Below, piece by piece: positions 1 to 8,353 of a stretch of DNA of 64,000 bases (position 1 is the stretch's first letter; every line of letters starts with the position of its first letter). Under the pieces are notes generated by a model. That model was not told the origin of the DNA. It was given only the letters and a program-made list of their open reading frames with translations, and did no database searches. Origin of the DNA: an uncultured Pelagibacteraceae bacterium (lineage in GTDB: Bacteria > Pseudomonadota > Alphaproteobacteria > Pelagibacterales > Pelagibacteraceae); contig CACBXQ010000003.1 in assembly GCA_902543245.1 (NCBI GenBank), forward strand, positions 35,285 through 99,284, written 5' to 3'. A program made the translations under genes and the position numbers.

Positions 1-350
1 GTTCTACACGTCTCTTGTGCAAAATAATTATCACGAGGCAAAAAGATCATTCCTACACAAATTTTTGAGTTATCAAACTTATGACCAGTTAGTTCAATTT
101 TTTCAGCAAAAAAATCTGAGGGAATTTCGATATGAATGCCTGCACCATCACCTGTTTTACCGTCCGCATCTACAGCTCCTCTATGCCAAACAGCTTTTAG
201 TGCTTCAATTCCATATTCAACAACTTCTCTTGATTTTTTACCTTCTGTTGATGCAACCAGGCCAACTCCACAAGCATCACGTTCCATACTTCTATGATAG
301 GCATGGTTTTTTTCTAATTTAATTCTATTTTTTTTATACAAATTAATCAT
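1..350 (-). CDS. gltB: Glutamate synthase large subunit, N-terminal part (cut by window edge)
   Basis: Large (glutaminase/synthase) subunit of NADPH-dependent glutamate synthase, which makes two glutamates from glutamine and 2-oxoglutarate. Reading the minus strand from the ATG at 350 gives about 116 residues. They include the family start motif MERDACGVG, with the N-terminal-nucleophile Cys at residue 27 after a short propeptide, and HRGAVDADGKTGDGAG, typical of the class II amidotransferase domain. The start codon overlaps the gltD stop in an ATGA arrangement, so gltD-gltB are one translationally coupled operon in the order small-then-large subunit. The rest lies outside the window. An open frame on the opposite strand here is a shadow. 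Confidence 0.93.
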   Translation of the reverse strand, partial: MINLYKKNRIKLEKNHAYHRSMERDACGVGLVASTEGKKSREVVEYGIEALKAVWHRGAVDADGKTGDGAGIHIEIPSDFFAEKIELTGHKFDNSKICVGMIFLPRDNYFAQETCR

Positions 351-1786
351 GCAACTTCTTTTTTTTCTTTTATTTTTTTCTCTAAGTGATTTTCAATAGA
401 TTTGGCTGCATCTTTTCCATCTTTAATTGCCCAAACCACTAGGGAAGCACCTCTAACTATGTCTCCTGCTGCGAATACACCAGGGACTGAGGTTTCAAGA
501 GTATTAAAATCTACTTTGATAGTTCCCCATTGTGAAATTTGCAAATCTTCTTTACCAAAAAGTCTTGGTAAATTTTCTGGATCAAAACCCAAAGCTTTAA
601 TAACTAAATCAGCCTCAATTTTAAATATTTCATTTTCATTTATGACAGGTTTTCTTCTTCCAGTATCGTCTGGCTCTCCTAATTCTATTTTATTTACATT
701 TAAACTCTCAACTTTATTTTTTCCAATAAATTCTTTGGGAGAACTTAGCCATACAAACTCTACTCCCTCTTCTTCAGCATTGTTAACTTCTCTTGCTGAT
801 CCAGGCATATTTTTTTTATCTCTTCGATATAAACATTTAACTGATTTAGCTTTTTGTCTGATAGATGTTCTAACACAATCCATGGCTGTGTCTCCACCGC
901 CTATAACAACCACATTTTTACCTTCTGCATTTAAGGTTCCATCTTCAAATAATTTGACACTATCACCAAGTCCTTTTTTATTAGATGCAGTTAAAAATTC
1001 CATAGCTGGAAATATATTATGTAAGTCTGAACCTGGTAATTCAATTTCTCTAGGTTTATAAACTCCTGTAGCTATTAAAACTACATCATGTTTTTCTCTT
1101 AACTGATCTAAAGTTTCATCTCGACCAACTTCAAAATTTTGTACAAAATTTATCCCTGAGTCTTTTAATAATTGAGTTCTTCTGGTAACAACATGTTTTT
1201 CAAGTTTAAAATTTGGAATACCATAAATTAATAAACCACCAGCTCTATCATATCTGTCATAAACCGTTATCTGATATCCAAGTTTTCTTAAATCCTCAGC
1301 ACAAGCTAAACCTGCTGGTCCAGCACCTATAATTCCTACACTTTGTTTTTTTTCATAACTTACTTCAATGGGCTTTACCCATCCTTTTTCCCATGCGTTT
1401 TCAGTGATATATTTTTCAATAGATCCAATAGTAACTGTTCCATGGCCAGATTGCTCAATTACACAATTACCCTCACACAATCTATCTTGTGGGCATATTC
1501 TTCCACATATTTCTGGCATATTGTTTGTGCTCTGGGATAAATGATAAGCTTCCTCTAATCTATTTTCTGCAGTAAGTTTAAGCCAATCTGGAATATTATT
1601 ACTTAAAGGGCAATGAACTTGGCAAAATGGTACACCACATTGTGAACATCTACTTGATTGCTCTTTTGCTTTGTCATTAATAAATTCTTTATAGATCTCT
1701 TTAAAATCTTCACTTCTCTCCTCTTTGTTCCTTTTAGGTGGAGATTGTTGACCTATTTCAACAAATTTTAGCATTTTTTCTTTCAT
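347..1786 (-). CDS. gltD: Glutamate synthase small subunit (NADPH)
   Basis: FAD/NADPH subunit that passes electrons from NADPH to GltB for ammonia assimilation. It is 479 aa, the usual length. Eight cysteines for two [4Fe-4S] clusters are visible (C47, C50, C55, C59 and C94, C98, C104, C108). They are followed by the FAD Rossmann motif GIIGAGPAG at 151-159, the NADPH motif VVVIGGGDT at 292-300, and a C-terminal AAGD segment that closes the FAD fold. It is first in the gltD-gltB operon. The 179-bp gap upstream is shared with divergent uppP and must carry both promoters. Nothing is truncated. Confidence 0.96.
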   Translation of the reverse strand: MKEKMLKFVEIGQQSPPKRNKEERSEDFKEIYKEFINDKAKEQSSRCSQCGVPFCQVHCPLSNNIPDWLKLTAENRLEEAYHLSQSTNNMPEICGRICPQDRLCEGNCVIEQSGHGTVTIGSIEKYITENAWEKGWVKPIEVSYEKKQSVGIIGAGPAGLACAEDLRKLGYQITVYDRYDRAGGLLIYGIPNFKLEKHVVTRRTQLLKDSGINFVQNFEVGRDETLDQLREKHDVVLIATGVYKPREIELPGSDLHNIFPAMEFLTASNKKGLGDSVKLFEDGTLNAEGKNVVVIGGGDTAMDCVRTSIRQKAKSVKCLYRRDKKNMPGSAREVNNAEEEGVEFVWLSSPKEFIGKNKVESLNVNKIELGEPDDTGRRKPVINENEIFKIEADLVIKALGFDPENLPRLFGKEDLQISQWGTIKVDFNTLETSVPGVFAAGDIVRGASLVVWAIKDGKDAAKSIENHLEKKIKEKKEVA

Positions 1787-1824
1787 AATTTTCGATTTAC
1801 TATAGCATTTATTTAGAAATTAAA

Positions 1825-1911
1825 ATGAAAACAAGGTCAGTTAGTATTACCTATATTTTAATAAATGCCATATTTTTTGGTATTATTTTATTAAATGCAT
1901 ACCAGGTATGA
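1825..1911 (+). CDS. Possible 28-aa single-span membrane peptide
   Basis: A short frame in the gltD/uppP gap starts ATG AAA ACA AGG and encodes a basic N-terminus followed by one hydrophobic stretch of about 17 residues (ILINAIFFGIILLN). It ends at TGA, 54 bp before uppP. Codon choice resembles the neighbours (A/T third positions), and the +-K-R-hydrophobic layout is that of a small inner-membrane peptide. No clear Shine-Dalgarno sequence precedes it. Its last codons overlap a 13-bp palindrome. I do not recognise it. It may be a real small protein, a leader peptide for uppP, or chance. Confidence 0.3.
   Translation: MKTRSVSITYILINAIFFGIILLNAYQV
1898..1910. repeat. 13-bp palindrome upstream of uppP
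   Basis: CATACC-A-GGTATG has perfect 6-bp arms around one central base. It lies 56 bp before the uppP start codon and within the last codons of the possible 28-aa peptide. The arms are G/C-richer than the surroundings, so it could be an operator half-site pair or a weak hairpin. There is no T-run after it, so it is not a terminator. Confidence 0.3.
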
Positions 1912-1965
1912 ACATAATGAAATCTTTAATTCCTGCTAATTATAAGTTACCAGATTAAACAATTT

Positions 1966-2733
1966 ATGTTTTTAATTTTCATAGAAACAATAATTTTATC
2001 AATTGTACAAGGTATTACAGAATTTCTACCAGTAAGTTCATCAGCTCACTTAATTATTTTTTCAAAATTAGGAAATTTTCAAGCAAATTCCTTAACAATA
2101 GATATTGGGGCACATTTAGGCTCCTTAATTGCAATTTTAATTTTTTTAAGGAAAGATCTATTAAAATTTTCTCAGAATAAAAGTCTTTATAAATTAATAT
2201 TTTTAGGATCCATACCATTGGTATTGTTTGGTTTTTATTTTTATAGCTCAGGAATAATTTATATTTTGAGGGATATAAAAGTAATAGCTTGTACAACTTT
2301 AATATTTGGCATTTTACTTTTCCTTGCGGATAGAAGTAAATCTACAAATAGTATTGATCAAAATATTAATTATAAAACAATTTTGATAATAGGTTTATTT
2401 CAAGTTTTTGCATTAATCCCAGGCGTGAGTAGAGCTGGCATAACAATCACAGCAGCAAGATTTTTAAATTTTAATAGATATGATGCAACTAAGATATCTT
2501 TTTTATTATCTATCCCAGCACTTTTAGGAGCCAGTGTAATTAACTTAAATGATGTAATTCATTTAAGAGAAGAACAAATTATCTTTTTTTTATTTTCAGT
2601 ATTATTTTCTTTTATATTCTCTTATTTAACTATTAAATATTTTTTAAAATTTATTAGTATGTTTTCAATGACCTCTTTTGTGGTTTATAGGATTATCTTA
2701 TCTTTATTTTTATTTATTCTAATTTTTTTTTAA
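1966..2733 (+). CDS. uppP: Undecaprenyl-diphosphatase
   Basis: Integral membrane phosphatase (BacA family) that converts undecaprenyl pyrophosphate to the monophosphate carrier used for peptidoglycan and other envelope polymers. The protein is 255 aa and strongly hydrophobic throughout. The first family motif GITEFLPVSSSAH is at 16-28 (Glu19 and His28 among expected active-site residues). The second, PGVSRAG, is at 152-158 (Arg156). The length is close to the usual 260-270 aa. Its 3' end overlaps the convergent EamA gene by 20 bp, leaving no room for a terminator between them. Confidence 0.95.
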   Translation: MFLIFIETIILSIVQGITEFLPVSSSAHLIIFSKLGNFQANSLTIDIGAHLGSLIAILIFLRKDLLKFSQNKSLYKLIFLGSIPLVLFGFYFYSSGIIYILRDIKVIACTTLIFGILLFLADRSKSTNSIDQNINYKTILIIGLFQVFALIPGVSRAGITITAARFLNFNRYDATKISFLLSIPALLGASVINLNDVIHLREEQIIFFLFSVLFSFIFSYLTIKYFLKFISMFSMTSFVVYRIILSLFLFILIFF

Positions 2734-3607
2734 TCTCTGGAGCTATCTGAGATAATAAAACTGCAACTAATATTAAAAAACATCCAATAATATTATCAAT
2801 ATCCAATATTTGTTTTAATATAATCCATCCAGCAACAGTAGCAAATACGCCCTCTAGAGAATAAATTATTGCAGCAGGAGCTTCATCAATATTTTTTTGA
2901 GCAAACATTTGTAAAGTGAATGCTAAACCTCCAGATAAAACACCAGCATATATTATTGAGTATCTTTCATTTAAAATATTTTCTATTGAAATGTTTTCAA
3001 ATATAATCGCAAACAAAAAGGATAAAGTTCCAACAAATAAAGCCTGAAGAGCAGCATAAAAAACAGGAATATTAAACATTTTCATAAATTTCCCTGCAAA
3101 AATTATATGTAAAGCCCAAAAAAAAGAGCATAGGATTACCAATGCGTCCCCAAACATTATTTCTGAATTTGAAAAATTACTCAGAAGATAAACACCTCCA
3201 ACGCATAATCCAATAGATGGATATATACTCCAATGGACTTTTTGTTTATAAATAATAAATAACAAAATTGGTACTATTGGCACATAAAATACTGTAAAAA
3301 AGGCAGCATTTGCAATGTTTGTATACAGTAGAGAAGCTTGTTGTAAAAATGTTCCAAAAAATAATGCTACCCCCATTAATATCCAATATTTATAAAACAT
3401 TTTTTTATTTTTAGATATTTCTGATCTAATTTTATTTTTTTCAAAAATTAATGCTATGGGAAGTATGCTTATAAATCCTATAAAAAAACGAGAGAAATTA
3501 AATGTTAACGGTCCAATTTTATCCATGCCTGTATCCTGAGCTATAAAAGCTGTACCCCAGATAAACGTGGTAATCACTGCACAAATCATTGAAAAAGTTT
3601 TTGTCAA
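2714..3607 (-). CDS. EamA-family (DMT) transporter
   Basis: Drug/metabolite-transporter superfamily permease of 297 aa with about ten hydrophobic segments arranged as two EamA repeats. The first opens with FIWGTAFIAQ and the second begins near residue 150 (LVILCSFFWALHIIFAGKF). A third hallmark is the EGVFATVAGWIIL segment near the end of the second repeat. The substrate cannot be read from sequence. It follows the dioxygenase gene by 22 bp on the same strand, so the two are probably co-transcribed. The pair could handle a quaternary amine or related osmolyte, but that is inference from context only. Confidence 0.88.
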   Translation of the reverse strand: MTKTFSMICAVITTFIWGTAFIAQDTGMDKIGPLTFNFSRFFIGFISILPIALIFEKNKIRSEISKNKKMFYKYWILMGVALFFGTFLQQASLLYTNIANAAFFTVFYVPIVPILLFIIYKQKVHWSIYPSIGLCVGGVYLLSNFSNSEIMFGDALVILCSFFWALHIIFAGKFMKMFNIPVFYAALQALFVGTLSFLFAIIFENISIENILNERYSIIYAGVLSGGLAFTLQMFAQKNIDEAPAAIIYSLEGVFATVAGWIILKQILDIDNIIGCFLILVAVLLSQIAPEIKKKLE

Positions 3608-3629
3608 AATAATTTATATGTATTTAGAA

Positions 3630-4748
3630 TTAATAAAGACCATTCATTTTACAACAACTATCAAAATCTTCTTTATTAATATAACAGCCCTTCATTTTTC
3701 TAGTGCCATTGAACGATCCTCTGCCGTGTAAAATTCTCCAATTATTGAAAATTAATAAGTCTCCAGGTTTTAAAATATATCTCCATTGGTAATCATCACT
3801 ATTAGCTAAAATATCAAACTTTTTTATTCCTTCATAGAATTTTAACGTTGACTCATTATCTATTCTAAAAGGAGCTCTATCGTAATTATTAAAACTTACT
3901 TGCAAAATTTCTTCATTTTTATCATGTCTAAAAATTGGTCTTTTAGCCTCTAAATAAACACCATCTCCAATATAATTTCCAGGAACTTCTATTTTTGAGA
4001 GAGTATTATAAATATCTTTACTTTCTTTTTTTATTGTTTCAGCAATTTTAAATCCATCTACCATAATTGAATCTCCACCAACAGCATCATATTCACAACA
4101 TAGTAATAATTGTAAACCAGGAGCGTCATTGCTATATGTTGAGTCAGTGTGTGGTCTTAGTTCCTCCTGGGTGTACGCACTATCAGCCATATCTTTATTT
4201 GATTCAAAGCTCCATAATCCACCAAAGATTGATTGTCTGACATATCCAATTTTATTTGCAATTGTTTCAACTGTTTTCATTTCAGTTTGACAATGAGTTA
4301 TAACTGAAAAACCATACTGATATAAATTTGAAATAAAATTTTTAAAACCTCTTTCGGAAATAACATCCTCATATTTAATATAAATTTGATTTTTTATATC
4401 TTTTGAATTCCATAACTTTATATTTTTTTCTTTTTTTTCGTTCTTTGAAGAATTGCTAAATAAAAATTCAGAAGAATATTCGATAGGTTTTTTCAAATCT
4501 GACCACAAAATATTAATCGACTCCCCTTTGCCAATTATATTTGCCTCTTTAATATACAAATTATTATCTAATTTTGCTGTAAAAGTTTTTCTTTGATGGC
4601 TTCTAGAATCCCAATTTTCATCGTCCTTAGCATGATCTCTTAACCAAATATTTGGAAACTCATCTTCTATTTTATTGTGATACGAAATATAAAGGCTTTT
4701 TTCATAAATTTTTATTTTTTCAACACAATTAGATCTATTTTTAGTCAT
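3630..4748 (-). CDS. Fe(II)/2-oxoglutarate dioxygenase, gamma-butyrobetaine hydroxylase-like
   Basis: TauD/TfdA-type dioxygenase of 372 aa with the two-domain layout of gamma-butyrobetaine and trimethyllysine hydroxylases: an N-terminal domain (about 12-100, anchor WLRDH at 35-39) and a double-stranded beta-helix domain. The iron facial triad is visible as His200-x-Asp202 and His341. Arg350 in GTRKMKGCY is placed to bind 2-oxoglutarate. In characterised relatives the N-terminal domain binds zinc through three Cys and a His. Here the RDHCxCxxC segment is RDHAKDDENW and the later His is absent, so zinc binding appears lost. The substrate is uncertain, probably a trimethylammonium or related compound. 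It is likely co-transcribed with the downstream exporter-like gene. Confidence 0.85.
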   Translation of the reverse strand: MTKNRSNCVEKIKIYEKSLYISYHNKIEDEFPNIWLRDHAKDDENWDSRSHQRKTFTAKLDNNLYIKEANIIGKGESINILWSDLKKPIEYSSEFLFSNSSKNEKKEKNIKLWNSKDIKNQIYIKYEDVISERGFKNFISNLYQYGFSVITHCQTEMKTVETIANKIGYVRQSIFGGLWSFESNKDMADSAYTQEELRPHTDSTYSNDAPGLQLLLCCEYDAVGGDSIMVDGFKIAETIKKESKDIYNTLSKIEVPGNYIGDGVYLEAKRPIFRHDKNEEILQVSFNNYDRAPFRIDNESTLKFYEGIKKFDILANSDDYQWRYILKPGDLLIFNNWRILHGRGSFNGTRKMKGCYINKEDFDSCCKMNGLY

Positions 4749-4770
4749 TTTTTAATGAATAAATTATATC

Positions 4771-4887
4771 ATGTTAAATAAATTGTTTAATAAAATAAAA
4801 TTTTTGAGCCAAAAAAGAGAGCCTGATGCAAAGATTTGGATTCAAAGAATTATACTAAAAAAAAACTTAAATTCTTTTAAATACTGA
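4771..4887 (+). CDS. Possible 38-aa hypothetical peptide
   Basis: The 183-bp gap between the dioxygenase and tRNA-Arg holds an ATG-to-TGA frame of 38 codons. It is rich in Lys/Asn and has a non-random-looking centre (SQKREPDAKIWIQRII). No Shine-Dalgarno sequence, no signal peptide and no membrane span are visible. It could be a small gene, a remnant of a degraded one, or chance in A+T-rich DNA. I do not recognise it. The rest of the gap is A/T-rich spacer that presumably carries the tRNA promoter. Confidence 0.22.
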   Translation: MLNKLFNKIKFLSQKREPDAKIWIQRIILKKNLNSFKY

Positions 4888-4931
4888 TCATTTTATATAT
4901 ATATTTAAATGTATATGAAAAAAGACATGTT

Positions 4932-5008
4932 GCGCCTGTAGCTCAACTGGATAGAGCGCTTGGCTACGGACCAGGAGGTTCTGGGTTCGACTCCTAGCAG
5001 GCGCACCA
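4932..5008 (+). tRNA. tRNA-Arg (ACG)
   Basis: A full cloverleaf can be folded. The 7-bp acceptor GCGCCTG/CAGGCGC is followed by encoded ACCA. The D arm is GCTC/GAGC. The anticodon stem CTTGG/CCAGG encloses loop CTACGGA with anticodon ACG, and the T arm has loop TTCGACT. It is 77 nt with CCA. Bacterial ACG is normally edited to ICG by TadA to read CGU/CGC/CGA. No integrase or attachment-site duplication lies nearby. Confidence 0.96.
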
Positions 5009-5020
5009 ATAAAGGAAAAT

Positions 5021-5104
5021 ATGAAAATATCTTTAGAAAAATCTGTTATATATTTCTTCATCATAGTTTTTGTAATATTAGTATTAATGACAATATTAAT
5101 TTAA
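5021..5104 (+). CDS. 27-aa hydrophobic membrane peptide coupled to thioesterase
   Basis: Thirteen bases after tRNA-Arg an ATG is preceded by the purine-rich AAAGGA (5011-5016), a plausible ribosome-binding site. The frame encodes MKISLEK followed by about 20 almost uninterrupted Ile/Val/Leu/Phe residues, a textbook single membrane span. It stops at TAA overlapping the next gene's ATG by one base (TAATG), which favours translational coupling. I do not recognise a family. The RBS, the +-charged N-terminus, the span and the coupled stop together make a real small gene more likely than chance. Confidence 0.5.
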   Translation: MKISLEKSVIYFFIIVFVILVLMTILI

Positions 5105-5529
5105 TGAGTAAAAAATTTATTCAAATCAGTACCAAACCAGGATTTATGAAATTCAATGGTGGAATACTTTTGAGAAAAATTTCAAAAAATGAGTATGAAT
5201 TTAAGGTCAAAGTTAAAAAAAATCATTTAAATCAAGCTGGCATTACACATGGTGGCTATTTAGCTTCCGTAATTGACTCTGGAAGTGGTACGGCGGCAAG
5301 ATTAGCTGGAAAAGTTGCTCCATGTGTAACCATATCTCTTGATATAAAATTTATTGGAGCATCAACGCTGGGTGACGAGTTAATTGGAAATACTAAAATA
5401 CAAAAAATTACTAGTACAATGGTATTTCTAATTTGTACCTTAAAATGTAAAGGAAAAATTATTGCGTCGGCATCTGGTATATGGAAAAAAATTGGGAAAT
5501 CTTTTAATACTTTAAAAAATAAAGCATGA
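5104..5529 (+). CDS. PaaI-type hotdog-fold thioesterase
   Basis: 141-aa acyl-CoA thioesterase-like protein. The hotdog signature HGGYLASVIDSGSGTAA is at 49-65, with His49-Gly-Gly and the catalytic-position Asp58, followed by the ISLDIKFIGAS strand typical of PaaI/YbgC relatives. The start at 5104 is preferred because an in-frame extension upstream would run into tRNA-Arg, and because this ATG overlaps the stop of the 27-aa peptide. The stop overlaps the racemase start (ATGA), so three small genes form one translationally coupled unit after the tRNA. The substrate is not predictable. Confidence 0.85.
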   Translation: MSKKFIQISTKPGFMKFNGGILLRKISKNEYEFKVKVKKNHLNQAGITHGGYLASVIDSGSGTAARLAGKVAPCVTISLDIKFIGASTLGDELIGNTKIQKITSTMVFLICTLKCKGKIIASASGIWKKIGKSFNTLKNKA

Positions 5530-6224
5530 TTGGAATATTAGGAGGAATGGGTACTCAAGCAGGTCTTGATTTCTGTAATAAATTAGCAAAATTAAATAGA
5601 GGAAAGTTAGATCAAAAGTATCCAATGTTTATTCTTTATAATAAGTCTAATATTCCTGAAAGACCAAAAAATTTAAAAAAATATTACAATGTACTAAATG
5701 CATTAGTTGATGGCTGTAAGATGTTACAGAGAAATAAATGCAAGTTTATTGTTATGCCCTGTAATACTGCTCACTTCTGGTATGATGATGTTCAAAAAAA
5801 AATTGATGTTCCAATATTAAGTATACCTAAAGAAGTTTATAAAAATACAAAAAAAAATACTTCTAAAAATTCGAAAATTGGACTCTTGGCAACCGAAGCA
5901 ACTTTGAAAAATAATATTTATCATAAGTTTTTTTTAAAAGATTATGATTTAATAAGTCCTAAAAAAAATCTTCAAAAAAATTCGGTTAATAAAGCAATTA
6001 CTTTAGTAAAAAAAGGAAGAGTAAAGGAAGCTGAAAAAATTTTAAGACCTGCAGTAAATCAATTAATTAAAAAAAAATGTAAAAAAATTATTTTAGGCTG
6101 TACAGAACTTCCAATTGCTATTTTTGCATATAAATCATTCAAGAAGGCTATTAAATCAAAAATTTTTATAGATCCAAATTTGTTAGTTGCAGAAGTTTGT
6201 ATGAAAAAATATAAATCATCATAG
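5526..6224 (+). CDS. Aspartate/glutamate racemase family protein
   Basis: 232-aa cofactor-independent amino-acid racemase. N-terminal GILGGMGTQAG identifies the aspartate racemase branch. The two catalytic cysteines are C79 in MPCNTAHFW and C192 in LGCTELPIA, both with intact surroundings. Substrate is most likely aspartate, with glutamate or another acidic substrate possible. It overlaps the thioesterase by 4 bp (ATGA) and ends 7 bp before the convergent acetoacetyl-CoA synthetase, leaving no space for a separate terminator. Confidence 0.88.
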   Translation: MIGILGGMGTQAGLDFCNKLAKLNRGKLDQKYPMFILYNKSNIPERPKNLKKYYNVLNALVDGCKMLQRNKCKFIVMPCNTAHFWYDDVQKKIDVPILSIPKEVYKNTKKNTSKNSKIGLLATEATLKNNIYHKFFLKDYDLISPKKNLQKNSVNKAITLVKKGRVKEAEKILRPAVNQLIKKKCKKIILGCTELPIAIFAYKSFKKAIKSKIFIDPNLLVAEVCMKKYKSS

Positions 6225-6231
6225 ATTAGAA

Positions 6232-8187
6232 TTAATACGTTAATTCATCTAATCTTTTGAATAAGTTTAATGCCTCTGGATTTGCAAGTGCTTGTTTGTT
6301 TTTAATCGAAATACCATCGATTATATTTTTAACAGCTAACTCAACAATTTTACCATTTTTTGTTCTTGGTATGTCCTCAACTTGTATAATTTTTGCAGGC
6401 ACATGCCTAGGAGAAGCATCTTTTCTTATTGCCACTTTAATTGATTTAATTAAATTAGATGAGAGTTGATGGTTTTTTTTTAACACAACAAAAAGAATTA
6501 TTCGAACATCATTTTTCCATGATTGGCCTACACAAATGGACTCTTTAATTTTCTCAAAGCCTTCTACAACGGAATATATTTCTGCTGTTCCCAATCTTAC
6601 ACCTCCAGGATTTAATGTTGCATCAGACCTTCCATAAATAATATATCCACCTGTTTTTTTCTTTTCAGCGTAATCACCATGATGCCAAATATTTTTAAAT
6701 TCATTAAAATATGCTTTTTTATATTTTTGATTTTTTTTATCATTCCAAAATTTCTTCGGTTGGGATGGAAAAGAATTTTTGCAAACTAACTCTCCTTTCT
6801 CATTTAATAATGATTTTCCTTTAGAATTAAAAATATCAACATCCATTCCAAGACCATTATTCTGTATCTCCCCTTTATAAACAGGTGAAAAAATATTACC
6901 TAAAACAAAGCAAGATACAATATCAGTACCTCCAGATACAGATGCAAGATGAACATTTTTTTTTATCTTTTTATAAACAAACTCAAAATTATCGTTGGAC
7001 AAAGGAGATCCTGTTGAACAAATTGTTTTTAAATATTTTAATTTAAATTTATTTTTTATATTTACATCTGACTTCCTCAATGCATCGATATATTTTGCAC
7101 TTACACCAAATAAGCTTACTTTTTCTTGATTTGCAATTTTTAAAAGAAGATCAGGTTTTTTATACATTGGAAATCCATCAAAAAGAAGTATTGATGCTTT
7201 AGATGCTAAAACAGTCACAAGCCAATTCCACATCATCCATCCACATGTCGTAAAATAAAAAACATTATCGTTTGGTTTAATTTCACAATGCAATTGATGT
7301 TCTTTTAAATGTTGTAATAAAACACCTCCAGATCTATGGCATATACATTTTGGTTTACCTGTAGTTCCACTAGAATATAATATTGCCAATTCATGATCAA
7401 AATCGAATTTTTCGAAGAAGATCTGATCTACTGTAGTATTGGGAATATCTTTCCAATAATGAATTTTATTTGATTTAATATGATTTAAAGTTACATATTT
7501 TTTTCCTGGATAATTAACAATTATTACTTTTTTGATAGATGGAATTTTTTTTACTATCTCATTCAATCTTTCTAACACATTAATTTCTTTTCCATTATAA
7601 TAATATCTATCACAAATGATCAAAACACTAGGTCTAATTTGTATAAATCTTTCTATTACGCCGTTAACTCCGAAATCAGGTGAACATGATGACCAGATTG
7701 CACCTATAGCAGATGTGGCTAAAAAGCTTTCAACTGTTTGAATAGTATTAGGCATATAAGCAGCAACTCTTTGACCTTTTTTTAAATTTATAGATTTTAA
7801 AAATTTAACAATTTTTATCGTATTTTTATTTAAATCCCTCCAAGATCTAACTTCTTTATATCCATTTTCACTTATGAAAGTTATTGCCCTATTATTATTT
7901 TTTTTAGATAGTAAATTTTCTGAAAAATTTAATTTTGAATTAATAAAAAACTTACTATCTATAAGATTTTTTGATAATTTAAATTTTTCATTTTTAATAC
8001 CATTAACTCCTGTATAATCCCAAATAGAATTCCAAAATCTTTTGCTATTTTTTAAACTCCAGCTAAGTAATTTTGAATAATTTTGATAAGATTTATAGTT
8101 ATAATTTTTTTTAATAAATTTTTCATAGTTTGATAAATTTGATTTTTTCTTTATAAATTCGCTTGCTTCCCAAAGTTTTTTCGACAT
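6232..8187 (-). CDS. aacS: Acetoacetyl-CoA synthetase
   Basis: 651-aa member of the ANL adenylating superfamily that activates acetoacetate to acetoacetyl-CoA. It has the N-terminal acetyl-CoA-synthetase-like cap (FWNSIWDYTGVNG at 51-63, typical of AacS), AMP-binding motif YSSGTTGKPK at 271-280, YTTCGWMMWNW in the acyl pocket region characteristic of this family, and the C-terminal lysine (K613 in RTKNGKIV). The length matches the family. It is probably monocistronic. The 166-bp gap upstream is shared with the divergent helicase gene. Role: salvage of ketone bodies or acetoacetate from amino-acid breakdown. Confidence 0.93.
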   Translation of the reverse strand: MSKKLWEASEFIKKKSNLSNYEKFIKKNYNYKSYQNYSKLLSWSLKNSKRFWNSIWDYTGVNGIKNEKFKLSKNLIDSKFFINSKLNFSENLLSKKNNNRAITFISENGYKEVRSWRDLNKNTIKIVKFLKSINLKKGQRVAAYMPNTIQTVESFLATSAIGAIWSSCSPDFGVNGVIERFIQIRPSVLIICDRYYYNGKEINVLERLNEIVKKIPSIKKVIIVNYPGKKYVTLNHIKSNKIHYWKDIPNTTVDQIFFEKFDFDHELAILYSSGTTGKPKCICHRSGGVLLQHLKEHQLHCEIKPNDNVFYFTTCGWMMWNWLVTVLASKASILLFDGFPMYKKPDLLLKIANQEKVSLFGVSAKYIDALRKSDVNIKNKFKLKYLKTICSTGSPLSNDNFEFVYKKIKKNVHLASVSGGTDIVSCFVLGNIFSPVYKGEIQNNGLGMDVDIFNSKGKSLLNEKGELVCKNSFPSQPKKFWNDKKNQKYKKAYFNEFKNIWHHGDYAEKKKTGGYIIYGRSDATLNPGGVRLGTAEIYSVVEGFEKIKESICVGQSWKNDVRIILFVVLKKNHQLSSNLIKSIKVAIRKDASPRHVPAKIIQVEDIPRTKNGKIVELAVKNIIDGISIKNKQALANPEALNLFKRLDELTY

Positions 8188-8353
8188 ATGATATTAATTG
8201 TAATATAAAAATTTCTAATTTATGCTACTTTTAAAATTAAATTACCAAAATGAGAACTTTTATTAGAACGATTCGGTCATGTTTTAGTCTATTTTTGTTC
8301 TTAATGCATAACAATATATAGTAGTGAGGAATTTTTAAACACTAAAAGTAGAA

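Noticed and set aside
17-322. 101-codon plus-strand frame at the window start
   Set aside because: The minus strand encodes the N-terminus of GltB with its catalytic Cys motif; the plus frame is a shadow.
402-1061. 219-codon open frame on the plus strand
   Set aside because: It lies entirely antisense to gltD, whose protein has every family motif; the plus-strand product is Ser/Leu-rich low-information sequence, a shadow.
4932-5008. tRNA-Arg as an integration site for a genomic island
   Set aside because: No integrase, no repeated 3' tRNA fragment and no compositional change downstream.
8250-8321. 23-codon frame before the helicase (MRTFIRTIRSCFSLF...)
   Set aside because: No ribosome-binding site, and only a weak hydrophobic stretch; spacing to the helicase suggests ordinary promoter DNA. 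Not strong enough to list.
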